42,487 nucleotides of DNA, from positions 162,000-204,486 of the forward strand of contig WELB01000071.1 in NCBI GenBank assembly GCA_009602725.1, written 5' to 3'. The stretch's first letter is position 1. The number at the start of each line of letters is the position of its first letter. Made by a program: the position numbers and the translations under genes. This document shows positions 23,922-34,248 of this stretch, one piece after another. Under the pieces are notes generated by a model. That model did no database searches, was not told where the DNA came from, and was given only the letters and a program-made list of their open reading frames with translations. The stretch is from Spirogloea muscicola (Eukaryota > Streptophyta > Zygnematophyceae > Spirogloeales > Spirogloeaceae).

Positions 23922-24908
23922 CATACTGTTAGTACAGGCTTTGCTGATGCTGGTAGGATGTAAGCCACCACTGCCTCAGTAGCCGCACTGCTTGATCTGA
24001 TCAGTCTGATTCGTGCCCGCATTGAAATCAGTCGGGACTGCCCGACAGGTTACCTTGACATCAGGCTTGCTGTCTGGCTTGCCTGCTACTTTGTTAGCCA
24101 TGGGGTAGGAAACTGCAGGGGTTCTGCTCGTTGTGAACATGGCCTGCACCTTCGGTAATTTGTGAGTTGCCCAAACGGGAGGGTCTTTATGAGTGGGGAT
24201 CCAAATGTTGGGCAAATGAAGTCCAGCGCTTCATCTTAGTCTGCCACTTGACATGTCTTTGGCTGGCTTTCACTACTGTCACTAACAAGGACTTTACTGA
24301 CCACCATCGGCAGCCTGAATTGCTGACAGTTGTATAGGACTTGTGTCCCTCACATAGCTAGCCGGTCAGAACAACGTATGTGCAAAGTTGGTAGATTTTG
24401 CACAAAAGGGCTAGTGGGCTTGTCGAAAGGCAGCCCCTCGAAAATCAAGAGTTGATGGATGGCAAAATTTATATAGATTGCTTGCAGCGATATGGTAAGG
24501 TCTTCTTCTGGGGCTTTAGGTGATTTTTAGTAATAACTTGCGGCTGGCTTACCCGGCCATCAGCTCGCTTGATGCCCGAAGTCAAGTGGAAAGGGAGAAG
24601 CGACAGCTCCCACAAGGCATGGCAGCATACAAGCTACGCACCGCGTCGCGGCCGGCTAGCAAGCTCTGAGCCGGCACCGCGCCGGCGGCGGAGCTGGCCG
24701 TGGCCATGCAAGACAAGCGGCATGTCAATGAACGGTGGCCATACGGTGCTCAGACTGTGAGGCGTTTGGTGCATTTGGACGCCCTTCCGGCAGACGAGCG
24801 GCACAGCCGCGCTCGTCGTCCAGGCGTAAAAGCTGGCCGAAGGTGCTTGCCCGTGTGGCCCGCACTTGGCTGGCGAAGCGCAGTACGTGCGCCGCAGGGC
24901 CTGAGGCC
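23922..24908. other. Intergenic region downstream of RPL13
   Basis: TGTAA at 23959-23963 is about 40 nt past the RPL13 stop and matches the chlorophyte poly(A) signal. A minus-strand open frame at 23976-24215 (79 codons, ending QTDQIKQCGY) has no ATG at its 5' end and no recognisable domain. From about 24590 the sequence becomes GC-rich, which suggests the promoter of the next gene. Confidence 0.4.
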
Positions 24909-26730
24909 ATGATCAGCGCAAACGAATCCCTGGCGCTGGTCGCTCACCTACCAGGCCTGCTGCACCCGCCCAAGCTGAAGAAACATTCGCGCCGGCTCGC
25001 CTACGGTGAGTCAGTGGCCTTCTTCAGTACGAGGTCCGCTGCTGTACTTCAAGATCACGTAAACAGCAGCACTGCGAGCACATTTGTTGTTGGAATGTTG
25101 GAACGTTGGAATGTTTTTGGAGGAGCAACAAGGAAGAGTAACCAGGGCTACACAGCACATTATGAATCATCACATTAAGGTGAAGATGGCTCAAGCACAG
25201 GGAGCTCGTTCCCATCCCTTCGTCAGCAGTTTCCGTGTCTTGCAAGTGGATGCTTCAGTTGCGACACCACTGTCCTTCTGATCGTTTCTTTGCTGGTGAT
25301 AAATGTATCCTGCAGACTTACTGTGCCTATGCTCTGGGATGCGAGCTACTGTGATGTTGGACTACATGTGCATACATCCTAGCCAACTGGCTGCAGTATT
25401 GGCTAATCTCTTCCAGGTCTGCACAATCTGAAATATACACTCGAGATGCATAGAGGTGACCCCATAGGGAGGAGTGTCTCAACTGCTACCTCAAGTAGCT
25501 TGCAGCCCTGGCCCTTGCAAGCTAATAGATTGACAAGTTGGTATTTGAGCAGACAAACCTGCTTGTATGTGCAGCGCATTCGCATATCATTGTCGTTGGG
25601 TGTCATGTACATGGGTGGCTGCTCTTATGTGTACCATGAAAAGAATCTGTTAAGCACTGGACAAGCCACCCTTGATGGACTCCATTTCACCACCAACTTT
25701 GTTGTTCTTACAGCACAAGGTGCCAAGGTAAGTGCACGTACTCAGAGCACTGTGCTGTGTTGGTTCTTTGGCTTCTCTGAAATTGCTGCGAGCAGCTTCT
25801 GCCTTGATGGCTACACCTCAATAATGTCTACCTCTGCCCCTTCAGTTTATACATGTTGTAGCCTTCACAACAGGATACTGATCACACAGCCATAGCAGCT
25901 GCAGTCTCATGATGGTCAATCTCATGCATTCCTAGGTCTCAACAGTTTGCAGACCCTGAGCAGCACAAGTTCATACATGAGCAACTTGTGCACTTTCTGG
26001 CTCATTTGAGCTCTTCACTCAGTGACATGCCTGCGCAAGGTTGCTACTCTTTCTGCCAAATTGAGACCTTGTAGCCTTGAATCAGATGATTTAGCATCAC
26101 TTCTCTACACTGGGTGCTATTCTAGAGTGTCAAGAACATCTATATGCTCTTACCCATCCTAGTGCTTCGATCAGTCCAATGCTGTCCGTTTTTCTGGATG
26201 GCCAATTCAAGCCACACTTATGTAGTTGGAGTTGTGCAAATGAAGGAGGTGGCGTTGCTGGCCAGTACCTTGATCTTGAGGGCTATTGTCAAGAAGGACA
26301 GCTTCTACTGCCAACACTTAATGGGTACACCCCTTGGCTGGGAGCTCGTTATGGGGAATGCTCGTTGATCTTGCGCTTGCGCAAGGGGGCTTATACTGCA
26401 GTACCATGTGTTGGCTGATGACAGTGCCTGCGCAAGTATGTCAGGTGGCTCCTTGGCTACCCCGTAGTCTACTACTTCAGAAAGCAACAAGAAGACGCCG
26501 TTACAGGGCTCTCTTATGTCAATCTTTTGCAGCTGAAGCTCATGCTACCAAGGTTAGTGGCAACATCCAATATCTATTGTCTTTTTTGTCGTTATTCTCT
26601 ATTACTGGCACAATCTTACAAACAAGAACTTACTGCTTACCTGTCCTGCAACAGCAAACTCCTCAGGAGTGGGCCAGTCCTTACAAAGAATGATGCAGAT
26701 TCTGTAGACCTTGACATATTACTGAGGTAA
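24909..26730 (+). CDS. Unrecognised multi-exon protein
   Basis: I do not recognise this protein. Likely exons: 24909-25005 (MISANESLALVAHLPGLL), 25417-25728, 25946-26039 and 26126-26324, joined in phase, with one or more later exons to a possible stop at 26730. Recognisable stretches are VMYMGGCSYVYHEKNLLST, QATLDGLHFTTNFVVLTAQG, FADPEQHKFIHEQLVHFLAH, LYALTHPSASISPMLSVFLD, LCSWSCANEGGGVAGQYLDL and EGYCQEGQLLLPTLNG. Long open reading through four exons with good donors and normal residue composition argues for a real gene. Exon 2 may itself contain a phase-0 intron (about 25474-25574). The end of the gene after 26324 is unresolved. No transmembrane segment or signal peptide is evident. The neighbours (RPL13 upstream, TRAP-like gene downstream) give no clue to function. 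Confidence 0.55.
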
Positions 26731-27290
26731 GGAGTGCCTTCTAAAAACAAATAAGCATGGCTGCTAGACTAGTGGAATGAAAATGTGCATCAGAACTAGA
26801 ATCACTCACAGCTTACGAGTTGAGCAATATGGAGAGTCTCTGGCACGAAGAGGTCTTGTCTGTCAGCCGTGACATCACACAGGCTCCTTTCCAATTTGCA
26901 TTGCAGCTTCACAGTGCCAAGTGCGCTTTGTCCAGCTGGCTCGGATTCACCCTGGGCCAGATTTTTGTTAACTGAGTATTGCAATCGCCAGGGCAAGACA
27001 GCACAACTGTGGGATAAACCATACATGTTGAACTCATTACATCGGCTTCACAATGTATTACTTTGATTAACAGCTATTGATCAAGAGTTGTTGTAAAGCT
27101 CATGATTTTAGCTGCTTCATGGAGCAGTCCTCCATTCTTTGCACAAACTACTTCAAGTAGACGGTAACTCTTCAAGAATTTTTTTTAACAATTTGTCTTT
27201 CCATGTTTGTCCTACGAAATATTTTCTGGAGAAACGATTCATATTACCGTCTCCCGAGATATACTGCGAAATTTTCCGGAGATACACAAG

Positions 27291-27359
27291 TTTTGGATCT
27301 ATGAAAGACTTAGGGCTGGATTTATAACTGTCAAATATAAGTCTTTCATAGACTCAAAA
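27291..27359. repeat. 22-bp inverted repeat with 25-nt loop
   Basis: Arms at 27291-27312 and 27338-27359 match at 20 of 22 positions, including a perfect 14-bp core (CTATGAAAGACTTA). It could be terminal inverted repeats of a tiny MITE or a foldback RNA. Confidence 0.8.
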
Positions 27360-27390
27360 GTTCCTGTTTAGGACTGGGATTTCACGAAAA

Positions 27391-27435
27391 GAGAAGAAGG
27401 CGGAGTGTGCGCATGAAGTGAAAGGGAGGCCAATG
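27391..27435 (+). repeat. Dispersed repeat family 1, copy B
   Basis: Contains TGTGCGCATGAAGTGAAAGG, then GAGGCCAATG, as in copies A (6364-6407) and C (11102-11147). It lies about 30 bp from the inverted repeat at 27291-27359. Confidence 0.6.
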
Positions 27436-27844
27436 TGAGCATTACAAAAGCCCAGGTAACGGGGCAATTCAAAAGAAAAAAGAGAGGAGCTTGTGTCTGT
27501 ATAACAAACTGCGAGACAATCACCGCAGATAATTAGTTGCTAAAGATGAGCTTAGTGCAGTATAATGTTGTTTGTCATGAACTTAGAGTCATGACCTTGG
27601 TCATGACATTTAGTGGCATCATTACGGCCAAGGAGCACTATCTACATCATAAAATGAAAGACTGTACGGCAAACCTAGGAACCTTCTCTTCCAAGATCGA
27701 CAGAATGGTCTAAGGCTATGAAGCTATAAGATTCTGAGGCCTACTTAAGTCATCACCACTACCGAATAATCAGTCAACTTAGTGTGCCCAAGCTGAGCAA
27801 GATATGCTTATGATATAAACACCTCTGATTTTTCACGAAGCCAT

Positions 27845-28657
27845 CTAGACCTCGATGATGTCAAGTGTGCTGCCACCAGGTGACGCAGACGAAGAGCAGC
27901 TAGTGCAGACCAGTGATCCCAAACCGTGACAAGCTTTGCATATATTTTGCTGTGTCCTGCTCTCTTCAAGCCTCTGCAGCTCTTGCTTTTGCAACCAACC
28001 CATGCTCCAGCTCGCTCTGTCCTGCAACATTCCAGCTTAAGCTCATAAGCCTCTACAACGGAGACTATCTCCTAGGACTATCCTGCCTGCGAACGGCAAA
28101 CCTGAATGATCTATGCGATGCAGTCACAATATCATAATAATGACAGCATTGTGAGAAAGTCTGCAGTGGCGCTGATGGCATAGAATATTTACAAGATACT
28201 GACCTTGAGGTTGCGGAGGTTCACAAAGAACCGTGTATTGGATTCACAGGTAGACACCATCTCCACAAACCATTGCTTCCCTTGGCCCTTCGTCTTGGAG
28301 TCTACTTGGAAGTGTCGCCATCCGAAGGTGCTCTCCATTGCCGTCCATTTTGAACCTGGAGACAGTGTTGAGGAGATGTTGTGATCTCAGATGGAGCTAC
28401 TGCCAACAACCAGAAGGCAGAGCTGCAGCACGACATGCATGGCAGATACACGCAATGAAAGCATGTGACATGGACGAGCCTGTGACCTAAGCTCGCTATG
28501 CCAGCAGCTCGAAGGAGGAAGATCAGGTGCTCTTACCCACAATGCGGTCTACGTTGACAGGATTGTGTCTGTGGAAGCCGCCTTTGAGGAGGTAACCGCG
28601 CCCTTGGCAGACGTCGCAGGACACGCGCTTTGTACCTACATGAGGCGACCGGGACTC
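27845..28657 (-). CDS. Plant/algal TRAP-like zinc-finger protein (5' end unresolved)
   Basis: It resembles the plant 'tryptophan RNA-binding attenuator protein-like' family with split DnaJ-type zinc fingers, often plastid-targeted. Exons: 28657-28537 (VGTKRVSCDVCQGRGYLLKG, then GGFHRHNPVNVDRIVG), 28355-28204 (SKWTAMESTFGWRHFQVDSK, GKQWFVEMVSTCESNTRFF) and 28021-27845 (DRASWSMGWLQKQELQRLEE, CKACHGLGSLVCTSC, stop TAG). Phases agree at both junctions. The CxxCxGxG motif appears once near the start and once near the end, followed by CTSC. The exon at 28657 has no in-frame ATG, so at least one 5' exon encoding a transit peptide is expected at about 28740-29070. That region is open but its splicing is unclear. 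Confidence 0.8.
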
Positions 28658-29379
28658 CTGCGTCAGTGCCCATGAGAGAGAAAGCGCCCACTGGAGCCCA
28701 AGTGCTCGAAGTGTGCAGCACAGTCAGCTACAAGCCTCCCAACTAGGTGGGGCTCAGAGGCAAGCGGCGGACGAAGACCTGATGGAGGCAGGGGGCAGCT
28801 GTAAGCTTCGTAAGGAGGCTTAAAGGAGAGGAAGCGCGCGCGCAACAGCGGCTGAGGAGGAAGGGCAGCTGAGGAGAGCCCACCTCTGCAGTGGCGGCAG
28901 GGGAGACGAGGGTAGAGGCGCGCCAGAGGCTTGACAAACTGGGTCCGAGTGGCAGGAGCCGCCGCGGAGGCGAGCGGCGGCGGTGGCGGCGGCGGCGGCG
29001 TCGGCGGCGGCGGCAGCTGCCCTCTCAGGTCGTGTCCAGCCTGCACACGACCGTTCCAGCGTTGCATCAGCCCTGCCCCTGACGCGGACGCCGACGCTCG
29101 GCAGCGGCGCGCTGACTGGCCCCCCTTGCCAACTCCGCCGCAGCAGCATTGCCAGCGCCGGGCGACGCCGAGCTCCTGGCGGGTGGCCGACGCGGCTGCT
29201 CGGCAGCGCCAACGCCGCCCTCGTCTTGCTGCTGGCCCAGGTATGGCGCTGCTCGCGGCAGCGGAAACATTGGCACTGCTGCGCCACTTTGGCCTCCGCG
29301 AGGTCATGCAGAGATTGGGAAATCAGGCAGGCGGTGAGCAGCCTCTGTGCTGCAGTACGGCTTGCTGGCTTTCCGATCA
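28658..29379. promoter_or_regulatory. GC-rich divergent island between TRAP-like and ABC1K-like genes
   Basis: Contains a (GGC)n tract (28975-29012) and very high GC. It should hold the shared promoter and the missing first exon(s) of the minus-strand TRAP-like gene. A proline-rich minus frame starting at an ATG near 29067 is a possible first exon, but the poly-Pro run comes from the GGC repeat. Confidence 0.45.
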
Positions 29380-31041
29380 ATGGCGGCTGGATTGGGCTGT
29401 CAGCATTTCCTGCATTGCTGCACGGGCATTGGCGTTGCAATTGCCGTTTGGTTGCTGTTGACGCCTGTGCCACAGGCGTTCCAGCCCTTGGTGGCGGACG
29501 TGGCGGAGCCCCTGCTCGCCATGTTGGGCTTGACGGCGTGCCTCGCCTCCTGTGGCCTCCTTCGGGGCCTCTGCCACCTGAGAGGCCAGCCGACCCTGGC
29601 AGCAGCCTGGCTGCCGGGCTGGTTACACGGGTGGGGCGTCGTGCACCTCAGTGACTTCTCGCTCGCCTCCGCGGCGCTGTCAGCCACACGTCTTCTCCTT
29701 CGGCGACTTGCACCGAAATTCTTCGTATGTGTTGTGCATCTCCTTTCCTTACTGGCGCCTGCAGCTGCAGCGCAATGTCGCGGCTTGTATGCTCAGCTCT
29801 GAAAGACTGTTGTGGCCGAGTGTGACGACTGCCGTGCTCGTGTTGTGGCAGCAAATGCTCCGGTGTGCCGGAGCGGCGATCCCAGTCGCAGCTTCCTACG
29901 CCCGCACAAAGGTGCTGGCCAAGAGGCTCACCGAGAGCAAGGAGGGCGTTGAGCTGGTGGCACTAGCCTTTGCTCGGCTCCAAAAGACGGCTGCAGGCAG
30001 GAGGAGCGGCAGCAGCAGCCAGGGTAGTGGCGGCAGTCAGGCCGTGGGTCTCCCAACAGTCTCTGCGCAGGCGCTGATGGAGCAGCTTTGGCAACGCCAG
30101 CATCGCTTCGCGGCTGCGCGCCTCTGCCACCTGCTTACTGACTTCCACGAGTATGCGCCGCGGGGCTTTACTCAGCCTTAAACCCTTTGCAAGTATTCTT
30201 ACACGAACTCTAGACCCTTGCCCCGACAGACAACACCCTGATCCAAACCCTGGCCCCACTTGTACCGCCAGAACATTTGGTCCTCATCTCATGTTGCTCA
30301 CTCCCTCGACAACTGCGTCTGCAAATCCATGCAGGTTCAGAAATAGAAAGTCTTGGGGGGGGGTGAAGCAATGCAGGCCAGCTTGCTGTGGGTGCTATCC
30401 TGGACCGCCTCGCGTCACAACGATCCTCTAGCACTTCGTCAGCTGCCATCGAAGCTCTTGCCGCATGCTAAACAGAGTGTCGACTCCTTGCAGGACGCCG
30501 CCGCTTGGGCGGCTTCTGGACCTGGCCGAGCGGATAACAATAGTGATGCCGCTGCTGGTAGTCGGCTGCGGTGCCAACGCTCGGGGTCAGCAAAATCGCC
30601 TCCTTTCCGCCTCCTTCGAGCTGCCTGGCAAGGGCGCTGGCGGTCAGCAGTCTTTGCGGTGCACCGAAGGTCGTGTTGCCGGGCGCCAGCAAGACCTGCC
30701 AGGTGGCGAGGTGCCTTCGATCAGTGCCGGCAGCATGACGACAGAGGCGGCAGAGGAGAGGCGGCAGCTAGCTGCAGCAGCATGGGAGCACCCGTCAGGC
30801 AACAGCTTGGCAGCTGTCTGCAGCGCCGAGGTGGGGCTCGCTGGGGCTCAGTCTGGCAGCGCCGCCTGGCCCTCGCGCTGCGCGCCTCCTGGCTGCTGCT
30901 CCACTTTGCGCCGCTACTCCTCGCTGGACCGCTCCTCTACGCACTGTCGCGCTACACCGGGGAGCGCCGCCTACGGTCCACCATCTGGCAAATGCTCCGC
31001 TACACCCTTGAGCGCTGCGGCGCAGCATTTATCAAATGGGG
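29380..31041 (+). CDS. ABC1/UbiB-like membrane protein, N-terminal part (truncated at N)
   Basis: Likely exons: 29380-29724, 29765-30150, then from 30494, with at least one further splice before the final open stretch that ends at the N (31042). The first exon (MAAGLGCQHFLHCCTGIGVA, then IAVWLLLTP) is hydrophobic. The last readable part has WLLLHFAPLLLAGPLLYALS and LRYTLERCGAAFIKWG. The FIKWG sequence matches the GPxFIKxGQ motif that opens the ABC1/ADCK atypical kinase domain. Nothing after FIKWG continues that domain; the next bases look like the start of another gene. The kinase core (Lys, Glu and DFG-like elements) is therefore absent from the assembly here. Regions between exons, including 30181-30490, show no other gene. 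The identity rests mainly on the final 35 residues. Confidence 0.55.
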
Positions 31042-31042
31042 N
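31042..31042. other. Single undetermined base at a likely mis-join
   Basis: A lone N exactly where the ABC1-type reading frame loses homology (after FIKWG), 22 bp before a new ATG. It probably hides a collapsed or unsequenced segment. Confidence 0.6.
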
Positions 31043-31063
31043 CTCCTGCTCTCCCGGCCCGCC

Positions 31064-33294
31064 ATGGCCGCCCCCGCCCCCCGGTCCGTCCACTTCGCCA
31101 CCCGCCGGCCCGCCCTCTGCCCCCGGCGTCCGCGCAAGCAGCATCCTGGCGGCTCTTCTGCGGCAGAGCGGCGCCAGCCTCTCTCCATCTGCTCAGTTCG
31201 ATGACCTGCTGTCCTGCTGCTCGGTGGTCGTGTTCCCTGCAGCCCTGCCAGCCTGGTGAGGGGCCCCGCTCCCGCACCAGAGCCAGCTGCGCAGAGGGGT
31301 TCTCTGCCAGCCTCCTCGGCCTCCCTCGCCGAGGCTCAGGAGGTCTCGACCAGCTCGGGGGCTGGATCCAGTCCGGCTCAGCTTACCTACTTGGAGGTCA
31401 GCTCCCGGCGGGCAGCAGACCTGCAGTAGTTCTGCGCGTGAGCGCAGCTGACTGGCCATTTCATCTCGACCGCCTTGCCGGCAAGCTGACTGAGTGAGAG
31501 GCTGTGGCTAAGGCTGCAAGCGTGCAGCAGTCAGTTGGTCACCTTTAGCCTACTGCCAGATTGGAGCTGCAATCTTCGTCTCTGAGATCATTCCACAGTG
31601 GTTTCGTGGAGTCATGCAGGGAAATAGCTGGCTCTGGAACGTAGCAGGTGTCAATGTGCTTCTGGACCCTGTGCTTGTGGGTGAGCTTGACTTCAACATG
31701 CCATTTCTCTATTCAGCAAAGAAGAAGGTTCTGAAAGATTTTTCAGTGAGTACTTGATCCTTTTCCACCTTGATAGGCTATCAACCTGTTGTCCCGTTCT
31801 CCATGTGCATTATTATCTTGGTGTGCCTTACTTTATTTATGGTTGCCTCAAAGCTTTGGGTGTGACATTCAGTGTGTTGTCATTCCTAGTCTGGCCCCCA
31901 TCTTCGAGTCTGTGTGTGGAAGCTTTGTCTGATTGCTGTCATGTGCTCTTACTTCCATGACTCTGTCGTGCAGCTGGAGCATCTCCCACCACTTGATTGT
32001 TTGCTAATCACTCAGAGTCTGGATGACCATTGCCACAAGAAGACCCTGGGGCCTCTCTCGCAGAAGCTGCCAGACTTACGCGTCATTGCTACTCCAAATG
32101 CAGAGGCCTTTCTGAGCAAGCATTTCAAAAATGTAAGTCAGCTTCCTGGGCTTATCCTGAAGGATGCTCAAATTGCGTCCTTTGTTTGTGACAGATGCAC
32201 GACGGAAACTTGGGTTGTTTGAACCTGTCTGCCAATGATGCTAAGTTGCAGTTGTGGCCTTCTCAGCAGTTGCTTGAAGCATGCAGGTGACATATCTTTC
32301 CCCTGGTGAAAGCACATCTTTCACGGGGTCCAACAATGTGGAGCTAACCGTCAAGGCCACAGCAGGCCCTGTTCTGGGGCCCCCTTGGCAGCGCCCAGAG
32401 AACGGGTGAGTGTTGCATGAGAACAGGACCATGTGAATGTTCTTGCACTTGCAACAAGTGTCTGGTGCACTCGAAACAACGATTACCGTCATGGCAATTC
32501 ACAAGGTATTTGCAGAAGACGCAGTTGGTCAGTCAAAAATAGTTGATATACTCTGATAACAGTTGAAGACGTTGAGCCTGTCAGCATACTGCTTCCTGTC
32601 CTTTCACTCCTAGTGATTAAGTGCCCCTAGTGCAATGCCAGGTACATAGTCCGTGCAAAGGATCCCAAAGTTTCGTTGTACTACGAGCCTCACTGCGTCT
32701 TCAAGGAGGATAGCTTGGAAGGCGAGCAAGTAGATGTGCTTGTCTCTCCGGTGGTGAAGCAGACGCTCCCTTTCTACTCACTTGTCTCTGGACAAGATGA
32801 CGCAGTTCGACTTGCACGGAAGCTGCAAGCCAAGTGAGCTATTTCTATACTAAGCCTTTACTACTGCTTTCAGAATACTTTCTTGAGCACTGGTCTCAGC
32901 ACTTAAGTGTCCCTCATAAGATAGTATTAATGGGTGCTGGGTTGCATGCTCTGCAACAGGTATGTCGTACCTACTGCAAATGCAGAAGCTAATGCCTCCG
33001 GTCTTCTGGCACTTATTGTTAAAGCCGTCGGCACAGTGGACAATTTTGAGGTTAGCGAGCCAGCATACCACTTGCTGGTGGAGGGAGTATCTTGTGGCCA
33101 TGCGTTTGTATGGGAGTATGTTGACCATCTCCTGCCTCTCACAAGACAATGTTGGTGATGACTTGCAGCAGCAGGTACTGATATTGTGCAATGGTTGTAT
33201 GCACGTGCAGAAACTGCTCAGTGAACAGGTCAAGGATGCGAAGGTGCTGAAGCCTGAGCCAGGACAACCCTTAGAGATTCCCTCCTTGCAGTAA
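31064..33294 (+). CDS. Metallo-beta-lactamase-fold protein (plant UlaG-like family)
   Basis: Metallo-hydrolase-fold protein of a plant and cyanobacterial family of unknown substrate. Supported exons: 31560-31745 (QGNSWLWNVAGVNVLLDPVL), 31974-32132 (LDCLLITQSLDDHCHKKTLG, LRVIATPNAEAFL), 32287-32405 (VTYLSPGESTSF, ATAGPVLGPPWQRPENG), 32642-32833 (LYYEPHCVFKE, LVSPVVKQTLPFYSLVSGQD), 32960-33050 (VVPTANAEANASGLLALIVK) and 33211-33294 (KLLSEQVKDAKVLKPEPGQP, stop TAA). The usual HxHxDH metal site appears as QSLDDHCH, as in plant homologues, so only part of the canonical site is kept. The 5' end is uncertain. An ATG at 31064 opens an Arg/Ala/Ser-rich frame that could be a plastid transit peptide, but splicing across 31200-31560 is unresolved. 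Confidence 0.85.
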
Positions 33295-34248
33295 GTACAC
33301 CTCCATATTCTAGCTCAAAGAGTTACCTGACTGTGACTACAGTGTGTAGATTCTGAGACACCCTCACATTGCCCAGCTTATCTGACAAAGCTGTTCTCAC
33401 TGGCAATACACAGTGCTTGCAAGCCATGCTGCTTGCAGGGACCTCATGGGCCTCAATAGCAAACCTCGGTGCTTGCAAGCCATGCTGCTTGCAAGGACGT
33501 CATTGGCGTTCAGTCTCGGACATGAATAAGTCTGGCAATCAATGCCGTAGTAGTAGAGGAAATGCATAAGTCTGACAAGCGGCGCAATGGAGTCGAGCCA
33601 ACTCAACAGTCCTACAGCAGAGTTCTGCATGATATGACAAAATTGCAAAGAATGCTTCAAATGTTGGCAGCAACTATACGAGGTTATGAGTCAGTATCCT
33701 GTCAAGACTGTGTGCGTGAGCTTGAGCTCAGTTGAAATGACAACCAACCATGTTAGGGCAGGGGTGGAGCTTCTTGTTTCTCAAACCAAGGGAGTATTGA
33801 CAAGGATCTATCAAGTTCTATTGATTTCCCAGTCCTAGTTTTCATCTTCGGTGTCTGGATTGAATGACAACATTCTTGTTTGTTTGAGAGTCGATAAGTG
33901 TTCTGCCACCTGGCCAGGAGAATATGATAAAGCAATCAGCTACTTGTCAATAAGGACAAGTCACAAACTCGCAATTAAGAATCTCTGTGGAATGCATGAG
34001 ACATGGACGTGGCATGCTGCTATGCCCTACCTCGGTTGGGCCATTAGACGGGCCAACACATTCCAACTTCCGCTTCCGAAATTGGTGACGGCCGAGTCGT
34101 ATGTCCTCTGCTTCTTGCTTCCTCGTACGCTCTTTTGTCTGTTACATTTGTGATGCCTGGATGGTTGTCAGCAGGACAGCGGCATTGAGCCAGCCATGCA
34201 TCATACGTGCTGGCCACAGCCACAAATTATGGCTTCGTCATTCACTAT
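33295..34248. other. Convergent intergenic region with direct repeat
   Basis: Lies between the stop codons of the metallo-beta-lactamase-like gene and the TPR gene. It contains a 38-bp direct repeat (33414-33451 and 33470-33507). I see no gene. Confidence 0.5.
33414..33507 (+). repeat. 38-bp direct repeat, period 56
   Basis: Two copies of about 38 bp, each starting TGCTTGCAAGCCATGCTGCT, at 33414-33451 and 33470-33507, differing at only a few positions. Confidence 0.85.

Larger units (their letters stand above)
26731..27844. other. AT-richer intergenic region with hairpin and dispersed repeat
   Basis: No gene is supported. It contains a near-perfect 22-bp inverted repeat (27291-27359) and, about 30 bp further, a copy of dispersed repeat family 1 (27391-27435). 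The base composition is clearly lower in GC than the rest of the window, consistent with non-coding or decayed mobile DNA. Confidence 0.5.

Noticed and set aside
23976-24215. 79-codon minus-strand open frame downstream of RPL13
   Set aside because: No ATG at its start, no recognisable domain, and it lies in the 3' region of RPL13. Kept only as a note.
28931-29654. Gly/Arg/Ala-rich plus-strand frames from 28931
   Set aside because: Driven by the GGC repeat. The more plausible plus-strand coding start is the ATG at 29380, whose frame continues across a good intron.
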